Source of the DNA: an uncultured Lachnospiraceae bacterium
GTDB taxonomy: Bacteria; Bacillota; Clostridia; Lachnospirales; Lachnospiraceae
DNA length: 64,000 bases
Assembly (NCBI GenBank): GCA_934408585.1
Contig: CAKRVA010000006.1
Coordinates: 47,777-111,776, forward strand
Direction of reading: 5' to 3'
The translations under genes and the position numbers were made by a program. Shown in pieces: positions 35,846 to 44,447 of the stretch. Each line of letters opens with the position of its first letter. Position 1 is the first letter of the stretch. A model generated the notes under the pieces. It was given only the letters and a program-made list of their open reading frames with translations, ran no database searches and had not been told where the DNA came from.

Positions 35846-36385
35846 ATGGATGAGATTAAAAGAGTATCAAGAGATTTAGTTGCAAATGGTGCCATTATTG
35901 ATTATTACCAGGATACGATGAAGCTTCCAAATGGTCATACGGCAAAATGGGATTTTATTAAGCACAAAGGTGCTGCAGCGGTAGTACCTGTGGATGACCA
36001 GGGACGCATTATTATGGTTTCCCAGTACAGAAATGCACTGGAACGCTATACACTTGAGATTCCGGCAGGCGGATTACAGTCGGTGGAGGAACCGACAAAG
36101 GAAGCGGCAATCCGTGAACTGGCAGAGGAAACCGGTTATCATGCAGATGATGTGGAATTGTTGATATCCATATATACTACCGTAGCATTTTGTAATGAGA
36201 AGATTGATATCTATGTTGCAAGAAATCTGAAGCCGGGAAAACAGCATCTGGATGAAGATGAATACGTGCAGTATCAGGCATATACCGTGGATGAATTGGT
36301 TCAGAAAATTTATGCATGTGAAATCCAGGATTCCAAAACGGTAGCTGCCATATTGGCATATAAGGAAAAATATGTAAATCGATAA
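35846..36385 (+). CDS. nudF: NUDIX hydrolase, ADP-ribose pyrophosphatase type
   Basis: A 179-residue Nudix enzyme with an intact box G-x5-E-x7-REUxEExGU (GGLQSVEEPTKEAAIRELAEETGY is split here as GGLQSVEEPTKEAA and IRELAEETGY). The preceding RYTLEIPAG is typical of ADP-ribose pyrophosphatases. The order nudF-spoIIM-xerD is shared with B. subtilis, which supports the assignment. Confidence 0.9.
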   Translation: MDEIKRVSRDLVANGAIIDYYQDTMKLPNGHTAKWDFIKHKGAAAVVPVDDQGRIIMVSQYRNALERYTLEIPAGGLQSVEEPTKEAAIRELAEETGYHADDVELLISIYTTVAFCNEKIDIYVARNLKPGKQHLDEDEYVQYQAYTVDELVQKIYACEIQDSKTVAAILAYKEKYVNR

Positions 36386-36456
36386 AACGGTTTATAAAAT
36401 CAATACATACATTCTTTTTGGCTTTCATATATATGGAAGGACAAGGGGGAGAATGT

Positions 36457-36981
36457 ATGGCAAAATATAAGCTTCTTTTTATAGGATCATTTATAGTGGG
36501 AATTCTTTTCGTATTATTCGGGGGTTCCCACTTTCTTTTTACCGATGGTCTGCTGGGAACACAGACCATGGAAAGTCTTCAGAACCTTCATATTAACAAT
36601 ACGGACTTTTTTCTTTATCTTCTGGTACGAAGGCTCGCTGTGGCGGGTGTGCTATTGCTGTTGTCCAATACCATATATGGCATTTTCAGCATGAAGTGCT
36701 TTGTGGCATTTCAGGGAGTGGTACTGGCAATGTATTTCACGGCGGCATGCGTGCAGTATAAGATTAAAGGGATTCTGTTTGCTGTCGGAAGTTTTTTCCC
36801 ACATCAGTTTATTTTGATCCCTTCCATGATTCTGCTGGTGTATTGGTGTCTGAATTATCAGTATATCCGAAGGAGAAAACCCTGGCTGTTGCTATGGATA
36901 TTAATCGGAATTGCACTGGCATGTCTGTTGGAAAGTTATGTAAACCCAATTCTGCTTTCTGATTTAGTAAAAATATTTTGA
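36457..36981 (+). CDS. spoIIM: Stage II sporulation protein M
   Basis: A 174-residue membrane protein with about five transmembrane helices. FFPHQFILIPSMILLV in the middle and the C-terminal ALACLLESYVNPILL fit SpoIIM, part of the SpoIID-SpoIIM-SpoIIP engulfment machine that remodels septal peptidoglycan. The ATG at 36457 follows GGGGGAG; an in-frame start 39 bases upstream is unlikely. Its place between nudF and xerD matches B. subtilis (where fur intervenes). Confidence 0.88.
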   Translation: MAKYKLLFIGSFIVGILFVLFGGSHFLFTDGLLGTQTMESLQNLHINNTDFFLYLLVRRLAVAGVLLLLSNTIYGIFSMKCFVAFQGVVLAMYFTAACVQYKIKGILFAVGSFFPHQFILIPSMILLVYWCLNYQYIRRRKPWLLLWILIGIALACLLESYVNPILLSDLVKIF

Positions 36982-37087
36982 AAAAAATTTTTACAACATG
37001 TAGTATTTACATAATATGGCATTTCCGATATGTGGTATTTTTAAGAGAAAGTGCCTGAAAAGTGCGTAAAATAGGCAAAAAATACAT

Positions 37088-37116
37088 TTGCTTTTCTCCT
37101 CAAATATGATTATAAT
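37088..37116 (+). promoter_or_regulatory. Promoter of xerD
   Basis: TTGCTT (37088-37093) and TATAAT (37111-37116) are 17 bases apart, about 40-60 bases before the possible xerD starts. Confidence 0.7.
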
Positions 37117-37174
37117 GAAAAGCACATGATGTTTATGTAAACGAATTAAAATGTTGGGGAGTAATATTTTTACG

Positions 37175-38059
37175 ATGGAAGCACAAATCAATGCATTCAT
37201 GACTTATTTACATAATGTCAAGCATACATCTGAAAATACAGAGTTATCCTATCGAAGAGATTTGAATAAAGTGAAAGCTTATCTGGAAGAGCAGGGGATT
37301 ACAGAAATTGGAAAGGTTACTTCAGAAAATCTTACGGATTATGTGGAGTACATGAAAAAGAATCAGTTTTCTGCAGCAACGATATCCAGAAATATTGCAT
37401 CATTAAAGGCCTTTTATCATTACCTGTATCAGGAAGGAATTGTGAAGGAGGATGCAGCAGACAAGCTTCATGCACCAAAGATTGAAAAGAAGATGCCGGA
37501 AATTTTATCCATGGATGAAGTAGTCCGGTTATTGGAACAGCCGACAGGAGATACACCAAAGGAAATCCGCGATAAGGCAATGCTGGAGCTCCTTTATGCG
37601 ACGGGAATCCGTGTAACGGAGCTGATTACGTTGAAGACAAAGGACGTCAATCTGCAGATGGGATTTATTGTCTGCAAGGATGCCAATAAGGAACGGGTGA
37701 TTCCTTTTGGAAATCAGGCAAAGAGTGCACTGATTCGTTATTTGGAAGGAACGCGGGGAAGCATGATTGCGGATGAGAATTCCGAATACTTATTTGCAAA
37801 TTGTTCCGGTCAGCCAATGAGCCGGCAGGGATTCTGGAAGCTGATTAAATATTATGCAAAGAAAGCAGGAATTACGGCAGACATTACCCCTCATACGCTT
37901 CGTCATTCGTTTGCAGCACATTTGGTAGAGAATGGAGCAGATTTAAGAAGTGTTCAGGAAATGCTTGGACATTCGGATATATCAACAACACAGATTTATG
38001 CTCAGATGAGTCATAGTAGAATTAAAGAAGTATATGCAAAAGCGCATCCTAGAAGTTAG
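37175..38059 (+). CDS. xerD: Tyrosine recombinase XerD
   Basis: A 294-residue XerC/XerD-type recombinase that resolves chromosome dimers at dif. The N-terminal SAM-like domain (INAFMTYLHNVKHTSENTELSYRRDL, given in part) is followed by the catalytic domain with Arg (YATGIRVTEL), HTLRHSFAAHL and LGHSDISTTQIYAQ, which holds the His and catalytic Tyr. The start is uncertain: ATG 37175 gives the normal length but its GGGGAG site is 14 bases away; ATG 37151 adds eight residues with no site. Synteny with spoIIM supports XerD. Its stop overlaps that of aroF. Confidence 0.93.
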   Translation: MEAQINAFMTYLHNVKHTSENTELSYRRDLNKVKAYLEEQGITEIGKVTSENLTDYVEYMKKNQFSAATISRNIASLKAFYHYLYQEGIVKEDAADKLHAPKIEKKMPEILSMDEVVRLLEQPTGDTPKEIRDKAMLELLYATGIRVTELITLKTKDVNLQMGFIVCKDANKERVIPFGNQAKSALIRYLEGTRGSMIADENSEYLFANCSGQPMSRQGFWKLIKYYAKKAGITADITPHTLRHSFAAHLVENGADLRSVQEMLGHSDISTTQIYAQMSHSRIKEVYAKAHPRS

Positions 38060-38069
38060 GATGCGCTTT
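38039..38069. terminator. Bidirectional terminator shared by xerD and aroF
   Basis: AAAGCGCATCCT (38039-38050) and AGGATGCGCTTT (38058-38069) form a perfect 12-base stem with a seven-base loop. The loop and right arm contain the xerD stop (38057-38059) and the convergent aroF stop (38056-38058). The minus-strand side ends in TTTT, the plus-strand side in TTTC, so both are modest terminators. Confidence 0.8.
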
Positions 38070-39087
38070 CTGCTATGTCATAAATCAGTTTTTTCGAATC
38101 TTCCCAGCCTAAGCATGGGTCAGTAATGGATTTACCATAAATACCTTCGCCAATCTTCTGATTGCCTTCTTCAATGTAGCTTTCAATCATAACACCTTTT
38201 ACAAGTTTATGAATGTCAGGACTCAGCTTTCTGCTGTGCATAACCTCTTTTACGATACGAATCTGCTGCTCAAACTTTTTGTTGGAGTTGTTATGGTTTG
38301 TATCAATAATGGTTGCAGGATTCTTCAAATCACGTTCATTATAAAGCTCCAAAAGAAGGTTTAAATCTTCGTAATGGTAGTTTGGTGTGCTTTCACCGTG
38401 CTTATTGGTAGCACCACGAAGAACGGTGTGAGCCAGTTCGTTTCCGTTTGTTTTTACCTCATAGCCACGGTAAATGAAGGAATGTGGATGCTGGGAGGCA
38501 TAAACGGAATTCAACATTACAGTGAAGTTACCGCTGGTAGGATTTTTCATACCGGCAGGAATATCAAAACCGCTTACTACAATACGATGCTGCTGATCCT
38601 CTACGGAACGGGCACCAATGGCTACATAGGATAACAGGTCAGATACATAGCCCCAGTTTTCCGGATAAAGCATTTCGTCGGCTGAGGTCAGACCGGACTC
38701 GGCAACTGCGCGGATATGCATTTTACGCATGGCAATTAATCCGGCAAGAAAATCCGGTTTCTGTTCCGGGTTTGGCTGATGGACAATACCTTTGTAACCT
38801 TCGCCGGTGGTACGTGGCTTATTGGTATAGATTCTTGGAATCAGAATAAGACGATCTTTTACGTCTTCATTTACCTTTGCAAGACGGCTGACATAGTCAC
38901 AGACGGAATCTTCATTATCTGCAGAACAAGGTCCGATAATTACGAGAAATTTATTGCTCTGTCCGGTGAGGACATCTTTTATCTCTTTGTCGCGCTGCTT
39001 CTTAAGTTCGAGAAGCTCGGCAGGAAATGGAAACTGCTCCCGAATCTCATCTGGTGTAGGTAATTTTTGAATGTACTCGAAAGACAT
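38056..39087 (-). CDS. aroF: 3-deoxy-7-phosphoheptulonate (DAHP) synthase, class I
   Basis: A 343-residue AroF/AroG/AroH-type DAHP synthase, first enzyme of the shikimate pathway. Visible motifs are IIGPCSADN, RIYTNKPRTTGEGYKG, GARSVEDQQHR, GMKNPTSGNF and DTNHNNSNKKFEQQ, which carry the metal ligands and substrate contacts. Class I alpha enzymes are typically feedback regulated by an aromatic amino acid; which one cannot be read here. AGGAGGTTTCCC precedes the ATG on the minus strand. It ends overlapping xerD. Confidence 0.95.
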   Translation of the reverse strand: MSFEYIQKLPTPDEIREQFPFPAELLELKKQRDKEIKDVLTGQSNKFLVIIGPCSADNEDSVCDYVSRLAKVNEDVKDRLILIPRIYTNKPRTTGEGYKGIVHQPNPEQKPDFLAGLIAMRKMHIRAVAESGLTSADEMLYPENWGYVSDLLSYVAIGARSVEDQQHRIVVSGFDIPAGMKNPTSGNFTVMLNSVYASQHPHSFIYRGYEVKTNGNELAHTVLRGATNKHGESTPNYHYEDLNLLLELYNERDLKNPATIIDTNHNNSNKKFEQQIRIVKEVMHSRKLSPDIHKLVKGVMIESYIEEGNQKIGEGIYGKSITDPCLGWEDSKKLIYDIAESAS

Positions 39088-39125
39088 AGGGAAACCTCCT
39101 TTTAACTTATCACTTATTTTCTTGC

Positions 39126-39155
39126 ATTATAGCTCCAAAAAGTGTAAAATTGCAA
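39126..39155 (-). promoter_or_regulatory. aroF promoter
   Basis: On the minus strand TTGCAA (39155-39150) and TATAAT (39131-39126) are separated by 18 bases, about 40 bases before the aroF ATG. Confidence 0.7.
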
Positions 39156-39171
39156 CAGGTTCTTGTAAAAT

Positions 39172-39208
39172 ATACGAGATAACTTAAATAATATACAGGA
39201 TAACTTAA
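39172..39208 (+). repeat. Tandem direct repeat before hisS, possible operator
   Basis: Two 16-base copies, ATACGAGATAACTTAA (39172-39187) and ATACAGGATAACTTAA (39193-39208), start 21 bases apart, two helical turns, just before the hisS ribosome site. No T-box leader is seen, so regulation of hisS may be by protein binding here. Confidence 0.5.
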
Positions 39209-39228
39209 TTTGGAAAGGAATCAGTAAA

Positions 39229-40488
39229 ATGGCATTAAGTAAAAAACCCGTAACCGGTATGAAGGATATTCTCCCTGAAGAAATGGCAATCAGGGATTAT
39301 GTAATAGGAGTTATTAAGGAAACATATGGAAAATTTGGATTTACTTCCATTGAAACACCCTGTGTAGAAAATATTGCAAATCTGAGTAATAAGCAGGGTG
39401 GAGAAAACGAAAAACTGATTTTTAAAATTCTGAAAAGAGGAGAAAAGCTGAATCTGGAAACAGCACAGACCGAGATGGATTTAGTCGATGGCGGTCTTCG
39501 TTATGATTTGACTGTGCCACTGGTTCGGTATTATTCCAATCACGCCAATGAATTACCAAGCCCGTTTAAGGCATTGCAGATGGGAAATGTATGGCGTGCA
39601 GACCGTCCACAGAGAGGACGTTACCGCCAGTTTATGCAATGTGATATTGATATTCTCGGAGAGCCATCCAACCTGGCAGAAATTGAACTGATTCTTGCAA
39701 CGACAACCACGTTGGGAAAATTAGGATTTAAGAATTTCCAGATTCGAATTAATGAACGTAGAATTCTGAAGGCAATGGCAGCATATAGCGGATTCCCGGA
39801 AGAATCTTATGACAGTGTATTCATTACTTTGGATAAAATGGATAAAATTGGTCTTGAGGGTGTCCAGCAGGAACTCTTGGAAAATGGCTTTGCAGCTGAA
39901 AGCGTAGAGAAATACCTGCAGCTCTTTAAAGGAATGGAACAGGCAGAAAATGGTCTGTCCTATCTGGCAGAAATTTTAGGAGATTATCTGGAAGCAGAGG
40001 TACAGACAAGCCTTACAGAAATAATGGAAAGCGTTACCGCAACAAAGGCGGCAGACTTTGAACTTGTATTTGACCCGACACTCGTTCGTGGAATGTCCTA
40101 TTATACCGGAACGATTTTTGAAATTGCAATGCCGGAATTCGGCGGAAGCTGTGGTGGCGGTGGCCGATATGATAAGATGGTCGGAAAATTTACAGGAAAT
40201 GATGTTCCGGCATGCGGATTTTCCATTGGATTCGAGAGAATCATCTTATTGTTAATGGAAAATGGCTTTCAGGTGCCCGGAGCACCGGATAAGGTTGCTT
40301 ATCTTTTGGAAAAAGGACTTCCTTCCGAGATGCTGTGCGAGGTAATTGCAAAGGCACAGGAAGAGCGAAAGAATGGAAAACAGGTTCTTGTGGTAAGAAT
40401 GAACAAGAATAAGAAATTCCAAAAAGAGCAATTAACAAAAGACGGCTATAACGAGTTTAAAGAATTTTATAAGGACCCTATCAAATAA
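39229..40488 (+). CDS. hisS: Histidine-tRNA ligase
   Basis: A 419-residue class II aminoacyl-tRNA synthetase. Motif 1 lies near PVTGMKDILPEE, motif 2 in MGNVWRADRPQRGRYRQFMQCDIDILG (in two parts MGNVWRADRPQRGR and YRQFMQCDID), the histidine loop in LVRGMSYYTGTIFE, and motif 3 in GGGRYDKMVG and GFSIGFERI. A short anticodon-binding domain closes it. The paralogue HisZ is less likely because the histidine loop and motif 3 are intact. A GGAAAGGA site precedes the ATG; sfp follows immediately. Confidence 0.93.
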   Translation: MALSKKPVTGMKDILPEEMAIRDYVIGVIKETYGKFGFTSIETPCVENIANLSNKQGGENEKLIFKILKRGEKLNLETAQTEMDLVDGGLRYDLTVPLVRYYSNHANELPSPFKALQMGNVWRADRPQRGRYRQFMQCDIDILGEPSNLAEIELILATTTTLGKLGFKNFQIRINERRILKAMAAYSGFPEESYDSVFITLDKMDKIGLEGVQQELLENGFAAESVEKYLQLFKGMEQAENGLSYLAEILGDYLEAEVQTSLTEIMESVTATKAADFELVFDPTLVRGMSYYTGTIFEIAMPEFGGSCGGGGRYDKMVGKFTGNDVPACGFSIGFERIILLLMENGFQVPGAPDKVAYLLEKGLPSEMLCEVIAKAQEERKNGKQVLVVRMNKNKKFQKEQLTKDGYNEFKEFYKDPIK

Positions 40489-41127
40489 ATGATGCAGGTA
40501 TATGTAAGTAGTATTACCCCTTTTCTTAAGGGCAATATATGGAAACAGTTTGTAGACAGACTGGATATGGAGCGTCAGGAGAAGGTTATGCGCACCCGGA
40601 ATGAAAAAGACCAGGTGCGCATTTTAGCAGCCGGACTTTTATTACAGTATGCAGTAGAACAGGAGCTGGACAGAAAGATACCGGGAACATCTCTTTGCAT
40701 CAGACAAAAAGAGGGCGGCAAACCATATCTGGTGGATTATCCACAGATTCATTTTAATCTTTCACATTCCGGAGAAATGGTGGCGTGTGCGATTGGAACG
40801 ATAGAAGTAGGAGTGGATATTCAGCAACTGGTACCGGTTAAGGAAAAAGTAGCGGCGCGGTTTTTTACAGAGAAAGAAAATGAACGTCTCAGACAATGCG
40901 CAACCGCAAAAGAATATGAAAAACAGTTTTTCCAATATTGGTGCAGAAAAGAAAGCTATCTGAAACTGACCGGAGAAGGTCTTGGAGGAATTGCAAAGCT
41001 TTTTTTACCACATGAAATCTGGGAAAAGCAGTTGGATTCCTATCAGCTTTGCGTGAGCATGTGGGAAAAAGAAAAGGTGGACTTCAAAGAAATCCACCTC
41101 GACGAGTTGCTTTTAACAGAGAAATAA
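40489..41127 (+). CDS. 4'-phosphopantetheinyl transferase, Sfp type
   Basis: A 212-residue Sfp-superfamily enzyme that loads phosphopantetheine onto carrier proteins. The core motifs are present: GGKPYL...HFNLSHSGE, VGVDIQQL with the metal-binding Asp, and FFQYWCRKESYLKLTGEGL with W-x-x-KE-x-x-x-K. It begins directly after the hisS stop. Its 3' end overlaps the convergent azlD by 15 bases and contains the azlD terminator. No carrier-protein cluster is nearby. Confidence 0.9.
   Translation: MMQVYVSSITPFLKGNIWKQFVDRLDMERQEKVMRTRNEKDQVRILAAGLLLQYAVEQELDRKIPGTSLCIRQKEGGKPYLVDYPQIHFNLSHSGEMVACAIGTIEVGVDIQQLVPVKEKVAARFFTEKENERLRQCATAKEYEKQFFQYWCRKESYLKLTGEGLGGIAKLFLPHEIWEKQLDSYQLCVSMWEKEKVDFKEIHLDELLLTEK
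41066..41099 (-). terminator. azlD terminator embedded in the sfp coding sequence
   Basis: AGGTGGA (41075-41081) pairs with TCCACCT (41093-41099). On the minus strand the stem is followed by TTTTCTTTTT, so it is a good terminator for azlC-azlD, 14 bases after the azlD stop, although it lies within sfp. Confidence 0.7.
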
Positions 41128-41424
41128 TTCCGTAACAAAGACGATTACACAACAGATAATCGATACCGGGAAAAGACCCGCACCGCAAAATGCTGCAATG
41201 ATACCGGCAATTAAAGCAAGTGCGCCGGCAACCGGTGACTGTGTGGCATCCATAATTGCGGGAAATGTCATGACGGCCAGTGTTACATATGGTACGTAAT
41301 ATAAGAATGACTGTAAAAATACATTTTTAATCTGCCGGCGGATTAACGTAAGAGGCAGAACTCGAATCAAAAAGGTAACAAGTACCATAATCGCGATATA
41401 AATATAAGTATTATGACTCATCAT
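41113..41424 (-). CDS. azlD: Branched-chain amino acid transport protein AzlD
   Basis: A 103-residue membrane protein with about four hydrophobic segments and the AzlD pattern FLIRVLPLTLIRRQIKN, YVPYVTLAVMTFP and ALIAGIIAAF. AzlD is the small partner of AzlC in an exporter for branched-chain amino acids and analogues. Its start overlaps the end of azlC by 14 bases. Confidence 0.92.
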   Translation of the reverse strand: MMSHNTYIYIAIMVLVTFLIRVLPLTLIRRQIKNVFLQSFLYYVPYVTLAVMTFPAIMDATQSPVAGALALIAGIIAAFCGAGLFPVSIICCVIVFVTELFLC

Positions 41425-42205
41425 CAGGGTCCTCCTTATGTCGGTTGATTGGATGTAAAATGGCAGCGAGGGAAGAAATCACTACGGTCAGAATAATCGT
41501 TTTATTTCCGCTGCTGATTCCATCAAAGCAAGGAAGTCTGTGAAACAGATAGCTTGCAACAAAGCTGACAAGAACAGCGATGGTAACTGCCAGTTCTTTC
41601 CATAATACATGAACGATTCGTAAGAAGGTTTTCTTTACGGCAATCAGAGAAATTGCATTTGATATTTCTTCCTTTGCAGGAGGAATGATGATTGCCAGGA
41701 ACATACCATATAAAGCAACGCTTAAAGCACTGACAACGCGTTCCGGAAGAATATTACCTGCGATGACACCAAGAACCGTTCCGGTTGCCCAGAAAGGAAT
41801 GGAAGTCACCATGGCTCCGTAAGTATAGAACGGATTGATGGTTCCGGGACGGGCAATGGTAATTCCGAAAATTTCATCGGTAATATCAAAACCAATCAGT
41901 AAACGGTGTCCTAATCCGGTTTCTGGTGAAAAACGCTGGCTTAATGCACAACTCATCAACAGATAGCGAGCATTGGTAATTAAGGTAACCAATACGACCT
42001 CCAGGTAAGAGGCATTGGCAGAAATCAACATAAATACAACATATTCGCCTGCGGAAGCATTGGTAAAAAGACTGGACAGGAATCCCTGAAAAGCAGTCAG
42101 ACCAGCCATGCGGGCTACAATTCCAAGGGAAAAGGAAACGGCAAAATAACCGAATCCAATCGGTAATCCGTCACGCATTCCCTGCATAAATACTTTATTA
42201 TTCAT
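41411..42205 (-). CDS. azlC: Branched-chain amino acid export protein AzlC
   Basis: A 264-residue membrane protein of the AzlC family, with GMRDGLPIGFGYFAVSFSLGIVARMAGL at its start (shown for identity in parts GMRDGLPIGFGYFAVSF and SLGIVARMAGL), TNASAGEYV and TNARYLLMSCALSQRF. With AzlD it forms a permease. The ATG at 42205 is preceded by AAAGGAT; the open frame runs 123 bases farther upstream without a good start. The pair is divergent from the gene at 42316. Confidence 0.92.
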   Translation of the reverse strand: MNNKVFMQGMRDGLPIGFGYFAVSFSLGIVARMAGLTAFQGFLSSLFTNASAGEYVVFMLISANASYLEVVLVTLITNARYLLMSCALSQRFSPETGLGHRLLIGFDITDEIFGITIARPGTINPFYTYGAMVTSIPFWATGTVLGVIAGNILPERVVSALSVALYGMFLAIIIPPAKEEISNAISLIAVKKTFLRIVHVLWKELAVTIAVLVSFVASYLFHRLPCFDGISSGNKTIILTVVISSLAAILHPINRHKEDPDDES

Positions 42206-42315
42206 AACAACAATCCTTTGCAATATATTCCGTCTACTGTTATAACATGGTTTGACAGATTTCGCAAAGTTTTTATAAATTATAAGAAAGAAATTCATCA
42301 AATGAGGGAGAAAAT

Positions 42316-43014
42316 ATGAAAAAAACAAGCTATGTGTTCGGATTAATATCCATGATTCTGGGAATTGTTACGTTGTGTTACTTTTATTTGTGGACAAAAC
42401 TATTGGGAATTGCGGCAATAATTTTGGGAATCATTTCACTAAGCAGAAAAGAGGCAAAGAAAGGGTTTGGAATTGCCGGAATTGTAACCGGAGCATTAGG
42501 AGTTATTTTGGGAGTGGCCTTTTCACTGATTATATTTAGCTATGCGATTGGAGGACAAGGGAAAGAACCCTCGAATCCGACAGAAAGAAACGATCCATTT
42601 TGTAATAACACCTATTGTGTGGATGATGATAATTCTGTGATTTATTTTGGAGATGACGGTACATTTATCTGGTATCGATATGATGATGATCATAGTGATT
42701 ATTACATGCAGGGAACCTATCAGTTTTATGAAAAGGAACAGGCAGTGAAATATGTCACAGAGGATCTTTCAGCATATGGAATCACAAAACAGGAATTGAA
42801 CGACTATTTTGAGAGAAACCATGAGGACGAAGTTCTTAATCTGGAACATTTTTACTGTCTTACCATGAATTATGATATTTATATGGAGGGAGACTGGAGT
42901 GACTTTGACCAGGAAAGACTCTATTATGGATTTTATGCCGATGATGCATATGGCGCGGTAAATATGAAAACGGCAAATCATGTGGTTTTTGAAAAAGTGG
43001 TAGATGAGGAATGA
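42316..43014 (+). CDS. Membrane protein with N-terminal DUF4190-like segment
   Basis: A 232-residue protein. Residues about 5-75 form two or three hydrophobic Gly-rich segments (GIAAIILGIISLSRKEAKKGFGIAGIVTGALGVILG, in the DUF4190 style), followed by an acidic extracellular domain rich in Tyr and Asp. I do not recognise the extracellular domain. GGGAG precedes the ATG and the stop overlaps the next ATG by four bases, so it may be co-expressed with the kinase-like gene. Confidence 0.7.
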   Translation: MKKTSYVFGLISMILGIVTLCYFYLWTKLLGIAAIILGIISLSRKEAKKGFGIAGIVTGALGVILGVAFSLIIFSYAIGGQGKEPSNPTERNDPFCNNTYCVDDDNSVIYFGDDGTFIWYRYDDDHSDYYMQGTYQFYEKEQAVKYVTEDLSAYGITKQELNDYFERNHEDEVLNLEHFYCLTMNYDIYMEGDWSDFDQERLYYGFYADDAYGAVNMKTANHVVFEKVVDEE

Positions 43015-43592
43015 TTGAAAAATTATTAAAACAAAAAGGTTCCCTGCTGATTGGAATTGATGGGCGATGTGGCAGTGGTAAGACGACACTGTCGGAACAG
43101 ATGGCAGAACATTTTGAACATCGTACATTTCATATGGATGATTATTATCTGCCAATGGAGCAGCGTCGGGAAGACTGGAAAGAACATCCATGTGCCAATA
43201 TGGATATGGAGCGTTTTCTGAGAGAGGTTGTGAAACCTTCTTATGAAAAGCAGACCGTAAATTACCAGCCATACAGCTGCCGGATGGGAACCTATGGAAG
43301 CACAGAAGAAATTAAATGGAAGCCATTGACGATTGTGGAAGGAAGTTATGCCCACCATCCAATGCTTCGGTCGTATTATGACATTACTATTTTTTTAACC
43401 TGCGAAAAAGAGGTTCAGGAAAACCGTTTAAGAATTCGCGAGGGTGAAAGACTTTCTTTTTATAAAGAACTTTGGATTCCCTTGGAGGAACAATATTTTA
43501 AAGAATTTCAAATTGAAGCACATGCAGATATAATACTAGACACAAGTAATTTGCAGAAAGGAAAACTTTATGAAAGTATCATCCATTTTTAA
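43011..43592 (+). CDS. Uridine kinase-like P-loop protein
   Basis: A 193-residue P-loop kinase of the uridine/phosphoribulokinase group. Walker A is GIDGRCGSGKTTLSE; FHMDDYYLP and IVEGSYAHHP follow, as in uridine kinase-related proteins. The phosphate acceptor is not certain; pantothenate- or nicotinamide riboside-type substrates are other options. It overlaps metF by 23 bases. Confidence 0.75.
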   Translation: MIEKLLKQKGSLLIGIDGRCGSGKTTLSEQMAEHFEHRTFHMDDYYLPMEQRREDWKEHPCANMDMERFLREVVKPSYEKQTVNYQPYSCRMGTYGSTEEIKWKPLTIVEGSYAHHPMLRSYYDITIFLTCEKEVQENRLRIREGERLSFYKELWIPLEEQYFKEFQIEAHADIILDTSNLQKGKLYESIIHF

Positions 43593-44436
43593 AACAGACA
43601 AAATTACAATTTCTTTTGAAGTTTTTCCACCTAAGACAACATCTAATTATGAGTCGGTAGAAAAAGCTGCACTCGGGGTGGCAGCACTTAAACCGGATTA
43701 TATGAGTGTAACGTATGGAGCCGGTGGAAGTAACCGTGAAAATACCGTCAAAATTGCAGAAAAAATACAGAAATCACAAAATGTAACAACAATTGCGCAT
43801 CTGACTTGTGTCGGAGCAGCAAAGCAGGATATTGACGGAACGCTGGAACAGTTAAAAGAAGCCGGAATTGAAAATATTCTGGCATTGCGCGGGGACAGAC
43901 CGAAGGATTTTGATGGTGACCCGTTTCGGGATTTTCATTATGCTTCAGAGCTTGTTTCAAGAATTAAGGAGCATAGTGATTTCTGCGTTGGAGGAGCATG
44001 CTATCCGGAAGGTCATCCGGATGCTGCAAATAAAAAAGAGGACATTCAGAATTTAAAGAAAAAAGTGGATGCAGGCTGCGAGTTTTTAACAACACAGATG
44101 TTTTTCGATAATAACATTTTTTACAACTTTTTGTATCGGGCAAGGGAAGCAGGAATTCTGGTGCCGATTATTCCGGGTATTATGCCGATTACAAGAGCAA
44201 ATCAGGTGGAAAATGCCGTGCGTCTGTCCGGATGTAACGTACCGGAACGTTTTCGCAGTATTGTAGATTTCTTCGGAACCCGGCCGGCAGCAATGCAGCA
44301 GGCAGGAATCGCATATGCGACCGACCAGATTATTGATCTGATTGCGAATGGAATCCGTCATGTCCATGTTTATTCGATGAACAAGCCGGAAGTGGCGGCA
44401 GGAATTCAGAAGAATCTTTCGGAAATCTTGAACTAG
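43570..44436 (+). CDS. metF: Methylenetetrahydrofolate reductase
   Basis: A 288-residue flavoprotein reducing 5,10-methylene-THF to 5-methyl-THF, the methyl donor for MetH. SFEVFPPKT near the start, TYGAGGS, HLTCVG, ALRGDRP and the FFDN segment are typical. An AAAGGAAAAC site precedes the ATG inside the end of the previous gene. The next two genes belong to the same methionine step. Confidence 0.95.
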   Translation: MKVSSIFKTDKITISFEVFPPKTTSNYESVEKAALGVAALKPDYMSVTYGAGGSNRENTVKIAEKIQKSQNVTTIAHLTCVGAAKQDIDGTLEQLKEAGIENILALRGDRPKDFDGDPFRDFHYASELVSRIKEHSDFCVGGACYPEGHPDAANKKEDIQNLKKKVDAGCEFLTTQMFFDNNIFYNFLYRAREAGILVPIIPGIMPITRANQVENAVRLSGCNVPERFRSIVDFFGTRPAAMQQAGIAYATDQIIDLIANGIRHVHVYSMNKPEVAAGIQKNLSEILN

Positions 44437-44447
44437 ACGGAGCAGAG

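Noticed and set aside
39110..39228. T-box leader or riboswitch before hisS
   Set aside because: The leader is about 100 bases or less, with no T-box sequence and no stem-terminator pair.
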